Part shown: positions 54,901 through 64,000 of the stretch, piece by piece
Numbering within the stretch: position 1 is the stretch's first letter
Layout: each line of letters opens with the position of its first letter
Source: Rana temporaria
Lineage: Eukaryota > Chordata > Amphibia > Anura > Ranidae
Length of the DNA: 64,000 nt
Assembly (NCBI RefSeq): GCF_905171775.1
Contig: NC_053496.1
Span: 180,329,759 to 180,393,758 of the forward strand
Direction: 5' to 3'
The notes under the pieces: generated by a model
What the model saw: only the letters and a program-made list of their open reading frames with translations
Told to the model about the DNA's origin: nothing
The model's database searches: none
Position numbers and translations under genes: made by a program

Positions 54901-55341
54901 AAGCCGTATTCCTGTCCTGAGTGCGGAAAAAGTTTTGTACAAAAATCACAACTTGTCACACATCAAACGTCTCACACAGGGTTAAAGCCGTATTCCTGTG
55001 CCGAGTGCGGGAAATGTTTTTCAGGGAAGTCCAATCTTTACAGCCATCAGAGATTGCATCGGAGTGAGAAGCCGCATTCCTGTCCTGAGTGTGGGAAAGG
55101 TTTTATACGAAAATCGGAACTTGTCAGACATCAGAGAATTCACACAGAGAAACCACATTCCTGCCCTGAGTGTGGGAAATGTTTTTCGAAAAAGCCCAAT
55201 CTTTCCAAACATCTGAGTTCTCACACGGAGGAGAAGCCGTATGCCTGTCCTGAGTGCGGGAAATGTCACTCACGGAAGTCCTGTATTTACAAACATCTGA
55301 GAATGGACAAGGGGGAGGATCCATTTTCCTGGTCTGATTGA
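48946..55341 (+). CDS. ZNF-E: FAX/KRAB-type C2H2 zinc finger protein (6 exons, exon 5 missing)
   Basis: Coding exons: 48946-49086, 51312-51446, 51535-51658, 51775-51872, 51962-52097 and 53591-55341, giving 795 codons including the stop. Exon 1 differs from A to D: MMIHTSKDVIMDDQQTS, then NEKILNLTLEILSLLTGE, spliced after CTCCATAG (exon from 48918). Exon 3 is the KRAB-like box. The IKAEIKEE exon 5 of the paralogues is absent; exon 4 ends in phase 0 and exon 6 starts in phase 0, so the frame is kept. Exon 6 is shorter (SGNLRDSKVEVKVEETYV). Intron 1 carries a 12-unit donor-bearing minisatellite with a nested MITE. The exon 7 hinge has 12 repeats. Confidence 0.88.
49947..49961 (+). pseudogene. 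Stub of exon 2 in ZNF-E intron 1
   Basis: CAATACAG followed by AGATTTCCTCTTCTG is the acceptor and first 15 bases of exon 2; it then jumps into the 73-bp minisatellite. The true exon 2 is at 51312, so the array has duplicated the exon edge. Confidence 0.65.
49965..51275 (+). repeat. 73-bp donor-bearing minisatellite, 12 units (ZNF-E intron 1)
   Basis: Donor GT positions at 50020, 50093, 50166, 50239, 50312, 50385, 50458, 50531, 50604, 51112, 51185 and 51258. The spacing is 73 except across the 435-base nested insertion. Units are highly similar, so homogenised or recent. Confidence 0.93.
50653..51083. mobile_element. TTAA-flanked MITE with AAGCGG ends, copy 3 (nested in the minisatellite)
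   Basis: Inserted at the TTAA of a minisatellite unit (CTCTATTAATAAAAC elsewhere); TTAA now flanks both ends (50649 and 51084). The ends are AGCGGAGCTCCACC and CACATCCGCT. This shows the TTAA duplication directly. Confidence 0.88.
51535..51658 (+). CDS. KRAB-A-like exon of ZNF-E
   Basis: Exon 3, same protein as ZNF-B and D. Its acceptor reads GTGTTTCAG. Confidence 0.85.
52411..52840. mobile_element. AAGCCTCATACACACGATC-ended MITE in ZNF-E intron
   Basis: Inverted ends AAGCCTCATACACACGATC and GATCGTGTGTACCAGGCTT with TA on each side. No transposase frame. Confidence 0.8.
53215..53495. mobile_element. GGCCCCGTACACACGAC-ended MITE just before ZNF-E exon 7
   Basis: Ends GGCCCCGTACACACGAC and GTCGTGTGTACGAGGCC, flanked by TCA. 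The paralogues read AAGATCCTCAGAGACAAAG with no insert. Inside are nested palindromes (GAACTCGACGTGC and GCACGTCGAGTTC). It lies about 95 bases before exon 7. Confidence 0.88.
53591..55341 (+). CDS. Zinc-finger exon of ZNF-E (long hinge plus 10 intact fingers and one broken finger)
   Basis: Tandem TAGTAG acceptor (53588 or 53591). Twelve hinge repeats make a ~216-residue low-complexity segment. Ten intact fingers follow, then an eleventh, YACPECGKCHSRKSCIYKHLRMD, where the last zinc His is Asp and the core Phe is His, so it is probably non-functional. The linker after finger 9 has lost a Gly (IHTEKPH). The tail FSWSD replaces the CPE stub of A to C. The fingers differ strongly from those of B and C. 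Confidence 0.92.
53737..54384 (+). repeat. 54-bp coding minisatellite, 12 units (ZNF-E hinge)
   Basis: Twelve 54-base units. Most encode identical residues, with a few RDTA, RDSA, RGGA and terminal LLYSSY variants. High identity suggests recent expansion. Confidence 0.95.
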
Positions 55342-55601
55342 GGGAATTGTTCCTCACTGAAGTCTTGTCTTCCTGTACATCAGGGGTCCCACACAACCCT
55401 CGAGGTGTATTAGTGAGTGCGGGAAATGTCTTGTATATGAATGTTGCTGGACATGTGGGGAAGAAGCACACCCTGATATACACCTCAGATATACTCCATG
55501 GCTGATCTTCATCATGTAAGAAACAGTTCATAAGGAGATCAGAGATCACCAAAGACATGGATGAAGTGTTGTACCGTGTCGGACATTGATAGCAGGAGAA
55601 A

Positions 55602-55607
55602 AATAAA
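55602..55607 (+). terminator. Poly(A) signal, ZNF-E
   Basis: AATAAA in the conserved 3' UTR. The second downstream signal found in A to D is absent because homology ends near 55628. Confidence 0.5.
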
Positions 55608-55745
55608 AATTGATTCCTTACCTCTCATTGGCTGAGTACATTTTGTGGTGTAGAGACTTAGAGGTCTAGTTATTTTTTTAATAGCTGAACAAATGTGACA
55701 AGTGTTTGCCCAACCATGATGAATGTTGGTCATATTTTATTTGAC

Positions 55746-55872
55746 ACAGTAATTTTCTATGATCTTTGGCTCCATCTAATGGCCATAATGTGGTATTGAA
55801 GTGTTTTTCCTGATTGAGGTGCTGTATAACTATGGCCACTAGATGGAGCTGACGATCACAGGGAATTACTGT
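55746..55872. mobile_element. Small MITE with ACAGTAATT ends
   Basis: ACAGTAATTTTCTATGATC and GATCACAGGGAATTACTGT are inverted, with CTCCATCTAATGGCCATA and TATGGCCACTAGATGGAG inside. Confidence 0.65.
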
Positions 55873-56281
55873 TAACCACTTGCCGACCTCGCTATAGTCG
55901 AATGACAGCGTCTAGTTTCGGGGAGCCATCCGACGCGTTGTGTTAACGCTGTGTCCTAAGGACACTGCTGACCACATATTGAGGTAAAGAGCCAATCAGT
56001 GGCTCTTTACCTAGTGATAAGCTGTGTCCAATCATGGCTGATCACAGATGTCAACAGAAGTCGGTACTCGGCACTCCTTTCCTCACGCTGACAGCATGAG
56101 AGGAGAAGACAGCCGATTACTGGCTTCTCCAAAAGGGACATCTACACTAAAAATCTGTGATTATCAGTGTCCTGATTATCAGTGCTACCAATCAGTGCCT
56201 CCTCATCAGTGTCACCTACTAGTGCCAATCAGTGCCTCCTCTTCAGTGTCACCTATCAGTGCTGCCTATCAGTGCAGCCTG

Positions 56282-57331
56282 TGTTACTGGTCAGAGTGGG
56301 GGCGCTCTAATACAGGAGGTGTGTACAGGAGGTTAGCTATGAGTAAGCACTGATTGTAGTGCGATACGTCAGCTGTATGCCCCTGTCTTTGCCACGATGT
56401 TTGGTGTTTGAAATTTTTTATCAATAAAAGGCAACCAAGAAGATTTTTCCAGAGTGCGGCTGTCCAAGCATTTCTTTCTACTACAGGAGGTGTGTTACCG
56501 GTCAGAGTGGGGGTGCTCTCATACAGGAGGTGTGTTATTGGTCAGAGCAGGGGTGCTCTAATAGAGGAGGTGTGTTACTGGTCAGAGTGGGGGGCGCTCT
56601 AATACAGGAGGCATGTTATTGGTCAGAGTGGGGGTGCTCTAATACAGGAGGTGTGTTACTGGTCAGAGTGGGGGTGCTCTAATACAGGAGGTGTGTTACT
56701 GGTCAGAGTGGGGGTGCTCTCATACAGGAGGTGTGTTACTGGTCAGAGTGGGGGGCACTCTAATACAGGAGGCGTGTTATTGGTCAGAGTGGGGGTGCTC
56801 TAATACAGGAGGCGTGTTACCGGTCAGAGTGGGGGTGCTCTAATACAGGAGGTGTGTTATTGGTCAGAGTGGGGGCGCTCTAATACAGGAGGCATGTTAC
56901 TGGTCAGAGTGGGGGCGCTCTAATACAGGAGGGGTGTTACTGGTCAGAGTGGGGGTGCTCTAATACAGGAGGCATGTTACCGGTCAGAGAGGGGGTGCTC
57001 TAATACAGGAGGTGTGTTACTGGCCAGAGTAGGGGCGCTCTAATACAGGAGATGTGTTACTGGTCAGAGTGGGGGCGCTCTAATACAGGAGGTGTGTTAC
57101 CGGTCTCAGTCGGGGTGCTCTAATACAGGAGGCGTGTTACCGGTCAGAGTGGGGGTGCTCTAAATACAGGAGGGGTGTTACCGGTCAGAGTGGGGGCGCT
57201 CTAATACAGGAGATGTGTTACTGGTCAGAGTGGGGGCGCTCTAATACAGGAAATTTGTTACTGGTCAGAGTGGAAGCGCTCTAATACAGGAGGGGTGTTA
57301 GTGGCCATAGTGGGGGCGCTCTACGTTTCGC
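56282..57331. repeat. 40-bp minisatellite (TACTGGTCAGAGTGGGGGTG)
   Basis: About 22 units of TACTGGTCAGAGTGGGGGTG plus CTCTAATACAGGAGGTGTGT. A ~160-base foreign piece interrupts it at 56323-56487. A lone partial unit is at 59936-59957. Confidence 0.93.
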
Positions 57332-57895
57332 TTTACGCATTTAATTGTATATACAGTATATGCAAGTATACGTGTTTGTAGGTGCCTAAATTAAATCTAA
57401 AGAGGAACAATAATTAATCCTAATAATGATGTACACATACACGTCTTTACGCGTTTCGTCACATCTATACATATCTCACTGATCATTACACAGGAACCTT
57501 TCTTCTAGGAAACACAGAAGACTGAGGCCGGAAAGCGGGTGTAAACCTGACAACGTTAATGCACCCTGAACAGTAAATGTAATAGAGAAGATTGGTTCCG
57601 GTCCTGTGTGTAGTCTGTCCTGTAGAAGATGAACCGTCCTCCCTGAGGAAAGCTGACACCAGGAGAGAAAATGTGATGCCCCTCCCCCTTCTCTGTACAG
57701 TGACATGGTGTGGGAGGAGACAGAGGCAGAACTTTCATTGGATGTTGTTGTAGAAGTGTGGGGGCGTGTCCTCTGCTGCTGTGTGACTGAAATCACCTCA
57801 CCTCAGACTTGTCATACAGGTACAGAGAGGACTGAGGGGAGGGGTGGTCTGTATGCAACGACAACTCCTAACATCTTCACTGTATACATGAGGGG
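57332..57895. other. Intergenic, no recognised gene
   Basis: Mixed sequence. A 106-codon minus-strand frame ends near 57476 but shows no domain, so it is not called. Confidence 0.4.
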
Positions 57896-57899
57896 ACAC

Positions 57900-58388
57900 A
57901 TAGAGAGAGGGACATACATAGATAGATAGACAGACAGAGAGAGACACAGACAGATAGCGAGACGGAGAAATGGATAATGAGACAGAGAGAGAGAGAGACA
58001 GATAGATGAACAGAGAGAGACAGACATACATAGATAGACAGATTATTATTATTATTATTATACAGGATTTATATAGCGCCAACAGTTTGCGCAGCACTTT
58101 AATAGAGACAGACAGACAGATAGAGACACAGACAGATAGTGAGATGGAGAAATGGATAAAGAGAGAGAGACAGACAGATAGATGAACAGAGAGAGACAGA
58201 CAGAAATGATAGAGAGAGACACAGAGAGATAGAGAGGCAGACACAGAGAGAGACAGATAGACAGCGAAAGAGAGATAGACAGACAGAGAGAGAGAGACAC
58301 AAACAGATAGAGATAGACAGATTGAGAGAAATACAGGCAGATAGAGAGAGGAACAGACAGACAGATAGCGACAAAGAGAGAAAAATAG
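57900..58388. repeat. GA/GACA-rich microsatellite with an embedded LINE tail
   Basis: Runs of GATA, GACA and GA. At 58043-58099 lies ATTATTATTAT to TATATAGCGCCAACAGTTTG, the reverse complement of the LINE tail at 18880-18925: a very short minus-strand LINE insertion. Confidence 0.85.
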
Positions 58389-58408
58389 GCCCGGGCAATT
58401 TGGATTAA

Positions 58409-58910
58409 AGCGGGGGTTCACCCTGTTAAAAAAAAAAAATGTTTTTTTTTATTAGACCATTACATTCGGCATCGTAGCGCGAGCTACGGTATGCCGGTCT
58501 TACATTTTTTATCCCCGTACTCACTGTGCTATCTCTCATTGAAGATTCCGGGGAATGGGCGTTCCTATGGTGAGAGAAGGTGATTGACGGCCGGCCCTGG
58601 CACGTCACGCTTCTCCGGAAATAGCCGAAATAGGCTTGGCTATTCACGGCGCCTGCGCATAGCCTGTGCGCAGGCGCCGTGAAGAACCGAGACCTACTCC
58701 GGCTGTCTTCGGGGAGCGTGACGTGCCAGAGCCGGCCGTCAATCATCCTCCCTCTCCATAGGCACGCCCATTCCCCGCGGGAGCCGGAATCTTCAATGAC
58801 AGATAGCACAGTGAGTACGGGGATTAAAAATTTAAGACCGGCATACCGTAGCTCGCGCTACGATGCCGAAAGTAATGGTCTAATGATGGAAAGGAGGGTG
58901 AACTACCGCT
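58409..58910. mobile_element. TTAA-flanked MITE with AAGCGG ends, copy 4
   Basis: AGCGGGGGTTCACCCT and AGGGTGAACTACCGCT between TTAA sites (58405 and 58911). The interior is one long near-palindrome centred near 58660 (CACGGCGCCTGCGCA and TGCGCAGGCGCCGTG). Confidence 0.88.
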
Positions 58911-59009
58911 TTAAGCAGCCCATGACCTATTAACTGGCCCCTTCCCCACTCTCCACCCCGACAGATCCCCTGAGAGAGGGGTGGGGGGAACCCAGCAGAG
59001 GTGTGGGTA

Positions 59010-59767
59010 GGGTTGCCACCTCATCCCTTTAAACCTGAACATATATGAATTACACAGGTTCTGAGGCTAATTTAAAGCACATAAGGCACCAAGTAGGTTT
59101 AATTACCACCTTAATCAGTCAGAGAACATTAGGGTGCCCACGTGTCCCGGATTGCCCAGGACTGTCCCGCAATTGACATGTCTGTCCTCCCGGGTCCCGG
59201 GCACCTTCATTCCGGGACAATATAATGTCCCGGAATGAAATAGAGGACACAGACACCCCCTACTAATAACTACATTTCCGGGAACTGGTTGCTAGGGCCA
59301 GCGCTGCCTGTCATCTTGCAACCAGTGACAATTTACTCTCAGACAGTGAGGCCGGGAGCGAGGCCTGCGCCTAGTGCAGCACTGCTGTCCCCACCCACCT
59401 CGGCACCTCCCCTGGCACCAAGCGGCAAGCAGCAGGGACTGGTGTGATCTTCACTCTCCAGATAGTGACGACACTCCTTTACTTCTACGCATGTGGCTCA
59501 TGCAGAGGGAGTGACAGAAGCACTGCATCTGGTGGCAGGCTATGGGTGGCAAGCAGCACTGCATCTGGTGGCAAGTGGCACATTCACCTGACAAATAACC
59601 CGACGCCAAATTCCCCATCAACCCCGAGACTACATTCCCCCCTCACCTTTTTTTGGGGAAGGTGAGAGAGGGGATATGTTCCTGAATGGCAGTTTGGAAA
59701 TGTGGTCACTCTACAGAACATGTGTCTCTTATATGTGTTTGGGTTTAAAGAGATGAAGTGGCAACCC
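59010..59767. mobile_element. GGGTTGCCACCTCATCCC-ended MITE
   Basis: Inverted ends GGGTTGCCACCTCATCCC and GATGAAGTGGCAACCC with TA on both flanks. No transposase frame is seen in its 758 bases. Confidence 0.75.
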
Positions 59768-59989
59768 TAGGTGGAAGGGGGGGGGGGGGAGGTGGGACCA
59801 GGAAAGAGCATGGGGGTTGGAGAGCACAGGGAAGAACCTTGTAAACATGGGGTGGGGCAAGAGCACGGGGGAGAGGCAGAGAACACAGGGAGGAAAACGG
59901 GCGCTCTGAACAGAAATAGAAATAAATGGGAAGAGGGCACTCTAATACAGGAGGTTACTATGTAAAAAAAAATGAAAATAAGTTCTTAT

Positions 59990-60262
59990 TACCTCCTCTG
60001 TTGCCAGTTCCAGCAATGTCTCCTCTATACTTCTCTCCTACTCTTTTTTACTAGGAACTTCCTGTTTATTTAAAAACACTTCCTGTCTGTCGCTTACATC
60101 ACTTCCTGTCTGTAGCCTACATCACTTCCTGTCTGTAGCCTACATCACTTCCTATCTGTAGCCTACACCACTTCCTGTCTGTAGCCTACACCACTTCTTG
60201 TCTGTAGCCTACATCACTTCCTGCCTGTAGCCTACATCACTTCCTGTTCTGTTCCAAGTGAC
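59990..60262 (-). promoter_or_regulatory. Inverted relic of the ZNF promoter/leader block
   Basis: On the minus strand: a 23-bp tandem array of CAGGAAGTGATGTAGGCTAC-type units (seven or eight), CAGGAAGTTCC, GAGACATTGCTGGAACTGGC and AACAGAGGAG before GTAATAAG. This matches the leader end of ZNF-E. The downstream (leftward) side is foreign sequence, so no gene is attached within the window. Confidence 0.6.
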
Positions 60263-60612
60263 ATCACCACCCTGTGTCGAAAATAAATACTGCAGTCTAC
60301 GTTAGGTTTCATCATTTTGCCTGCTGCTTTGTGGTCCTTTCCTCTATTATGTTCCATCCATCAGATTGCCGCAGAAGTTGACTACTCCGCTATGTGGATT
60401 TCCTCTGCAGCCACGGCCTTGCCAAATGCTAACAACCAGTATGAGCATTGCTGACTTTGTTGGAAACTGTAGGTCACTGCTGATTCATGAGCTGGTAGTC
60501 ATGGGTAACAGCAATGGTGAGGGTTAACCTGATGGTCAGTTTGAGTTGATAATAGGATGTGACAGTGCCAGATGGTGTCTGAGGGTAAAATGTTTAGTAA
60601 GAAGGGTACTTA

Positions 60613-61282
60613 GGGCCAGATTCACAGCGGAGATACTCCGTCGTATCTCTCAGAGTATCTATGCGACTGATTCATAGAATCAGTTACGCATAGATAGCCC
60701 TTAGATCCGACAGGTGTAATTGAATTACACTGTCGGATCTTAGGATGCAATACCGCGGCCGCCGCTGGGTGGAGTTTGCGTCGTAAACCAGCGTCGGGTA
60801 TGCAAATTAGTAGTTACGGCGATCCACAACGGTTTTTCGCGTTCGCTACGTCGCTGCTAGTCTAGTTTCCCGTCGCAAAGTTAGTCGTCGTTTTAGGTGC
60901 CCTAACTTTACACAGCACACGTATGTGCTGTATAAAGTATGGCTGTCGTTCCCGTGTGGAAATGTAAAAACGTTTCCTTCTTGTGTAAGACGTCCGGGAA
61001 TACGGAAGTACGCTACGCACGTCGCCGTTCGAAAAAATGACGTCACTTTGCGCAAAGCACGGCGGGAAATTCAAAAGGGAGCATGCGCAGTAGGTTCGGC
61101 ACGGGAGCGCGCCTAATTTAAATGGCACACGCCCCTTTGAATTACGCGGGCTTACGCCGGAGGCCGCCGGCGTAAGTTTTCACGCAAGTGCTTGGTGAAT
61201 CAGGCACTTGCGCTGAAAACTTGCGGCGGTGTAACGTATCTACGATACGCTACGCCGCCGCACTTCTACGTGAATCTGGCCC
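60613..61282. mobile_element. GGGCCAGATTCAC-ended palindromic MITE, copy 4
   Basis: GGGCCAGATTCAC at the left and GTGAATCTGGCCC at the right; flanks are TTA and TCA, consistent with a 3-bp duplication with one change. Confidence 0.75.
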
Positions 61283-61742
61283 TCAATACTTAATAGGGAC
61301 TTAATAGTGAATTTAGAAATAGACAGCATAGTGAGAGGCCTTCTAATGCACCTAGGGGATCAGTTCCTCCAATCCCCCCTCCTGATTTACCAATCACCCC
61401 CTCTACCAATCACTCCCGATAGCCATGTCCCGTGCTGCCCCCCCCCCCCCCCCCGAATGACTGGGCCCCGTACAGGACTGGTGCTACCCCCTTATCAGTG
61501 GCCCTGGCAACGCCTACTGGGCATTTGCAGTGGTGGTGCCACTTACAGTAACTATTGCACAGGAACCTACATTCACCCACGCCACCCCTTCTTATTTTGC
61601 AATCCTCTACATTTCCCACCATGATTGCAATGGAAGAATCAAACTGCACACATCCCCCAACGTTGTGTGTGATTTAAATGAACTTTACAGGTTAGTTCTC
61701 CCACATACAGTCCTTCAAAATCATATAACTCCGCCCACTTAT

Positions 61743-62717
61743 CCACTGAAGGACCGCCTTCTGCACATGTACGTCGGCAGAATGGCACGGCTGGACACAA
61801 GCACATACCTGTACGTCCTCTTTAAGAGCCCAGCCGTGGGTCGCGCGCGCGACCCGGTCCGAAGCTCCGTGACTGTGGCCGCGGGACCCGATCGCCGTCG
61901 GAGTCCCGAGATCGATCCCCGGAGCTGAAGAACGGGGAGAGCTGTGTGTAAACACAGCTTCCCCGTTCTTCACTGTGGCTCCGTCATTGATCGTCTGTTC
62001 CCTGATATAGGGAAAGTCGATCAATGACGTCACACGTCCAGCCCCGCCCCCTACAGTTCGAAACACATATGAGGTCACACTTAACCCCTTCAGCGCCCTC
62101 TAGTGGTTAACTCCCAAACTGCAATTGTAATTTTTACAGTAAACAATGCATTTTTATAGCATTTTTTGCTGTGAAAATGACAATGGTCCCAAAAATGTGT
62201 CAAAATTGTCCGATGTGTCCGCCATAATGTCGTGGTCATGAAAAAAATAGCTGATCACCGCCATTAGTAGTAAAAAAAAATATATATATATTAATAAAAA
62301 TGCAATAAAACTATCTCCTATTTTGTAAACGCTATAAATTTTGCGCAGACCAATCGATAAACGCTTATTGCGATATTTCTTACCAAAAATAGGTAGAAGA
62401 ATACGTATCGGCCTAAACTGAGAAAAAAAAAAAAATTTATATCTTTTTTGGGGATATTTATTATAGCAAAAAGTAAAAAATATTGTTTTTTTTTTCAAAA
62501 TTGTCGCTCTATTTTTGTTTATAGCGCAAAAAATAAAAACCTGCAGAGGTGATCAAATACCACCAAAAGAAAGCTCTATTTGTGGGAAAAAAAGGACGCC
62601 AATTTCGTTTGGGAGCCACGTCGCACGACCGCGCAATTGTTAGTTAAAGCGACGCAGTGCCGAATCGCAAAAACTGGCCAGGTCCTTTACCTGCGTAATG
62701 GTCTGGGTCTTAAGTGG
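61743..62717 (-). mobile_element. TTAACCACTTAAG-type DNA element, copy 3 (inverted)
   Basis: The minus strand starts at TTAA (62718-62721) with CCACTTAAGACCCAGACC and ends GGCGGTCCTTCAGTGG at TTAT (61739-61742). This is the most complete copy and shows the second terminus. TTAA sites suggest a piggyBac-type element. No transposase. Confidence 0.7.
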
Positions 62718-62721
62718 TTAA

Positions 62722-63095
62722 AGCATTTCTACATGCCATACCAGGATAAGTTGTCCAGTGCCCAGGGTGAGGATGAGGAACTGCCCCCCCCCCCCCCCGC
62801 AGCTCATTAATGTTGTAGAATAGGTGTAATGCCCTATGTCTGTTCTTTACTAAGCTGGCCATGGAGTGTGCAATGCACGACCAATTGTTTGCTTTATGGT
62901 TGCCTGACACTGGAGTGTATGTGTGGCAAGGGGGGCACACCTCCCCCCAAACTGCTGCACCTGGGGCAGATGTCCCCCTTACCCACCCCCTTGTCCCAGG
63001 GTTGAATATTGGATTAATATCATTAGTTACAGAATAAAGGAAGTAGGCTATTGTAAAGGTACCTCATCCATTCTAGTCATTGTCTACAAAAAACG
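62722..63095. other. Intergenic, nothing recognised
   Basis: Low-information sequence with a C-run at 62785-62799; no supported gene. Confidence 0.45.
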
Positions 63096-63099
63096 TTTT

Positions 63100-63330
63100 A
63101 AAGCATATTGGACTTTATTGGTACCAGAGAGGGATGACCACACAAGATTCTAAAAATATCAATTTTTTTTACACATAAAAAATAAAAATAAATTGTATGT
63201 TTAAAAACATTACAATACAATTACAAATGTGATGTAGGCAAGACTAATAACCCTCGCTAATAATCTTTGCAAATTGAGCAAAGAGGTCGAAGTGTTTCGC
63301 CTGTTAGCTTCCTCAGGACCTCCTTAACAT
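63100..63330. repeat. Dispersed ~225-bp repeat, copy 1
   Basis: AAAGCATATTGGACTTTATT to GCTTCCTCAGGACCTCC. It is repeated with substitutions at 63781-64000, and its middle part recurs at 63355-63402. Confidence 0.75.
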
Positions 63331-63780
63331 GGCTGCAGACATCTATGTTTGCAAAATTGTATGTTTAAAAACATTACAGTACAATTACAAGTGTGATGTA
63401 GGCCATGGAGACTTGCCTGGCAGTGTTCTCCCGCTGTCCTGTCCTTGCTCCCATGTCTCCTGTCCAGGACACCTCTGTGTGTCTTGATGAGGGCCCGTCC
63501 CCACCGGAGCCCAAGGTCACCACCTCCTCCCTCCAGACCGGGGAGCTTCCTCAAAGGCCACGACAGCATAACACTCCATCTCCAGCTTCCACCCGAACTC
63601 CACTGCCCCTGCTGGGCAGACTGAGTATTTGAGGTGGGCCTGCCCCCTGCCAACCCTTCAGTTGGGGATTGGTCAGGGTCCCTTCACAACACTCCAGCAA
63701 GCTCTTCTTGGACTCCTCCTATCTGCTTCTGGAACCTTCTCCAAGTTTCTAGCTAGCAGGGAGGATTTTTTTTTTTTTTT

Positions 63781-64000
63781 TAAAGTATATTGGACTTTAC
63801 TGCTACCAGAGAGGGATTACCATACAAGATTCTAAAAATATTAATATTTGATTACACATAAAAAATGTTTTGTATGTTTAAAATAATTGGAATACAATTA
63901 CAAATGTAATGTAGACCATAATAAAAACCATCGCTAAGAATTTTGGCAAATTGATCCAAGAGGTCGACGTGTTTCACCTTTTAGTTTTCTCAGGACCTCC
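63781..64000. repeat. Dispersed ~225-bp repeat, copy 2
   Basis: AAAGTATATTGGACTTTACT to GTTTTCTCAGGACCTCC, ending at the window edge. The shared GAGGTCGA(A/C)GTGTTTC suggests a mobile-element terminus. Confidence 0.75.

Noticed and set aside
57798..58421. Minus-strand Leu/Ser/Cys-rich frames resembling membrane proteins
   Set aside because: They translate GA/GACA microsatellite sequence.

Overview
The window comes from an amphibian genome, most likely a true frog (ranid). This is inferred from five zinc-finger genes of the amphibian FAX/KRAB type and from dense frog-like repeats; no marker in the window fixes the species. All five genes (called ZNF-A to ZNF-E here) lie on the + strand in a head-to-tail array. 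Four share a seven-exon plan: a FAX-like exon (exon 1), a second FAX-like exon (2), a divergent KRAB A-box exon (3), three short acidic exons (4 to 6) and one large exon with the whole C2H2 finger array (7). ZNF-E lacks exon 5 and has a different exon 1. With the splice sites given below, every gene joins into one uninterrupted frame: 666 (A), 678 (B), 732 (C), 791 (D) and 794 (E) residues.

Layout. 0-4.7 kb: ZNF-A. 4.7-12.9 kb: a TTAA-flanked MITE, a 5'-truncated L1/Tx1-type LINE on the minus strand with a 14-bp target duplication and a nested MITE, a ~30-bp minisatellite, a LINE tail, the presumed ZNF-B promoter and an inserted CR1/L2/Rex1-type LINE. 12.9-18.3 kb: ZNF-B. 18.3-20.9 kb: a duplicate of the A-B spacer without the LINE. 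20.9-31.6 kb: ZNF-C, whose last intron holds a 5.6-kb decayed DIRS-like retroelement. 31.6-37.7 kb: DNA-transposon remnants, two minisatellites and a doubled promoter. 37.7-43.1 kb: ZNF-D with a solo-LTR-like insertion and a MITE. 43.2-48 kb: a 43-bp minisatellite and several MITEs. 48-55.6 kb: ZNF-E. 55.6-64 kb: repeats, including an inverted relic of the ZNF promoter near 60.1 kb.

How it works together. The genes look like recent tandem duplicates of nuclear DNA-binding repressors or regulators. They differ mainly in finger number and helix residues, in copy number of a 54-bp coding repeat in the hinge (3, 0, 0, 7, 12), and in repeats inserted in introns. Each of genes B to E is preceded by a leader-exon region with an ETS site fused to a CRE-like site (GGAAGTGATGTCA), ending at a conserved GTAATAAG donor; this is the best candidate for shared control. 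A ~73-bp minisatellite that carries copies of the exon-1 splice donor has expanded to different lengths in different genes. No rRNA, tRNA or CRISPR feature was seen.
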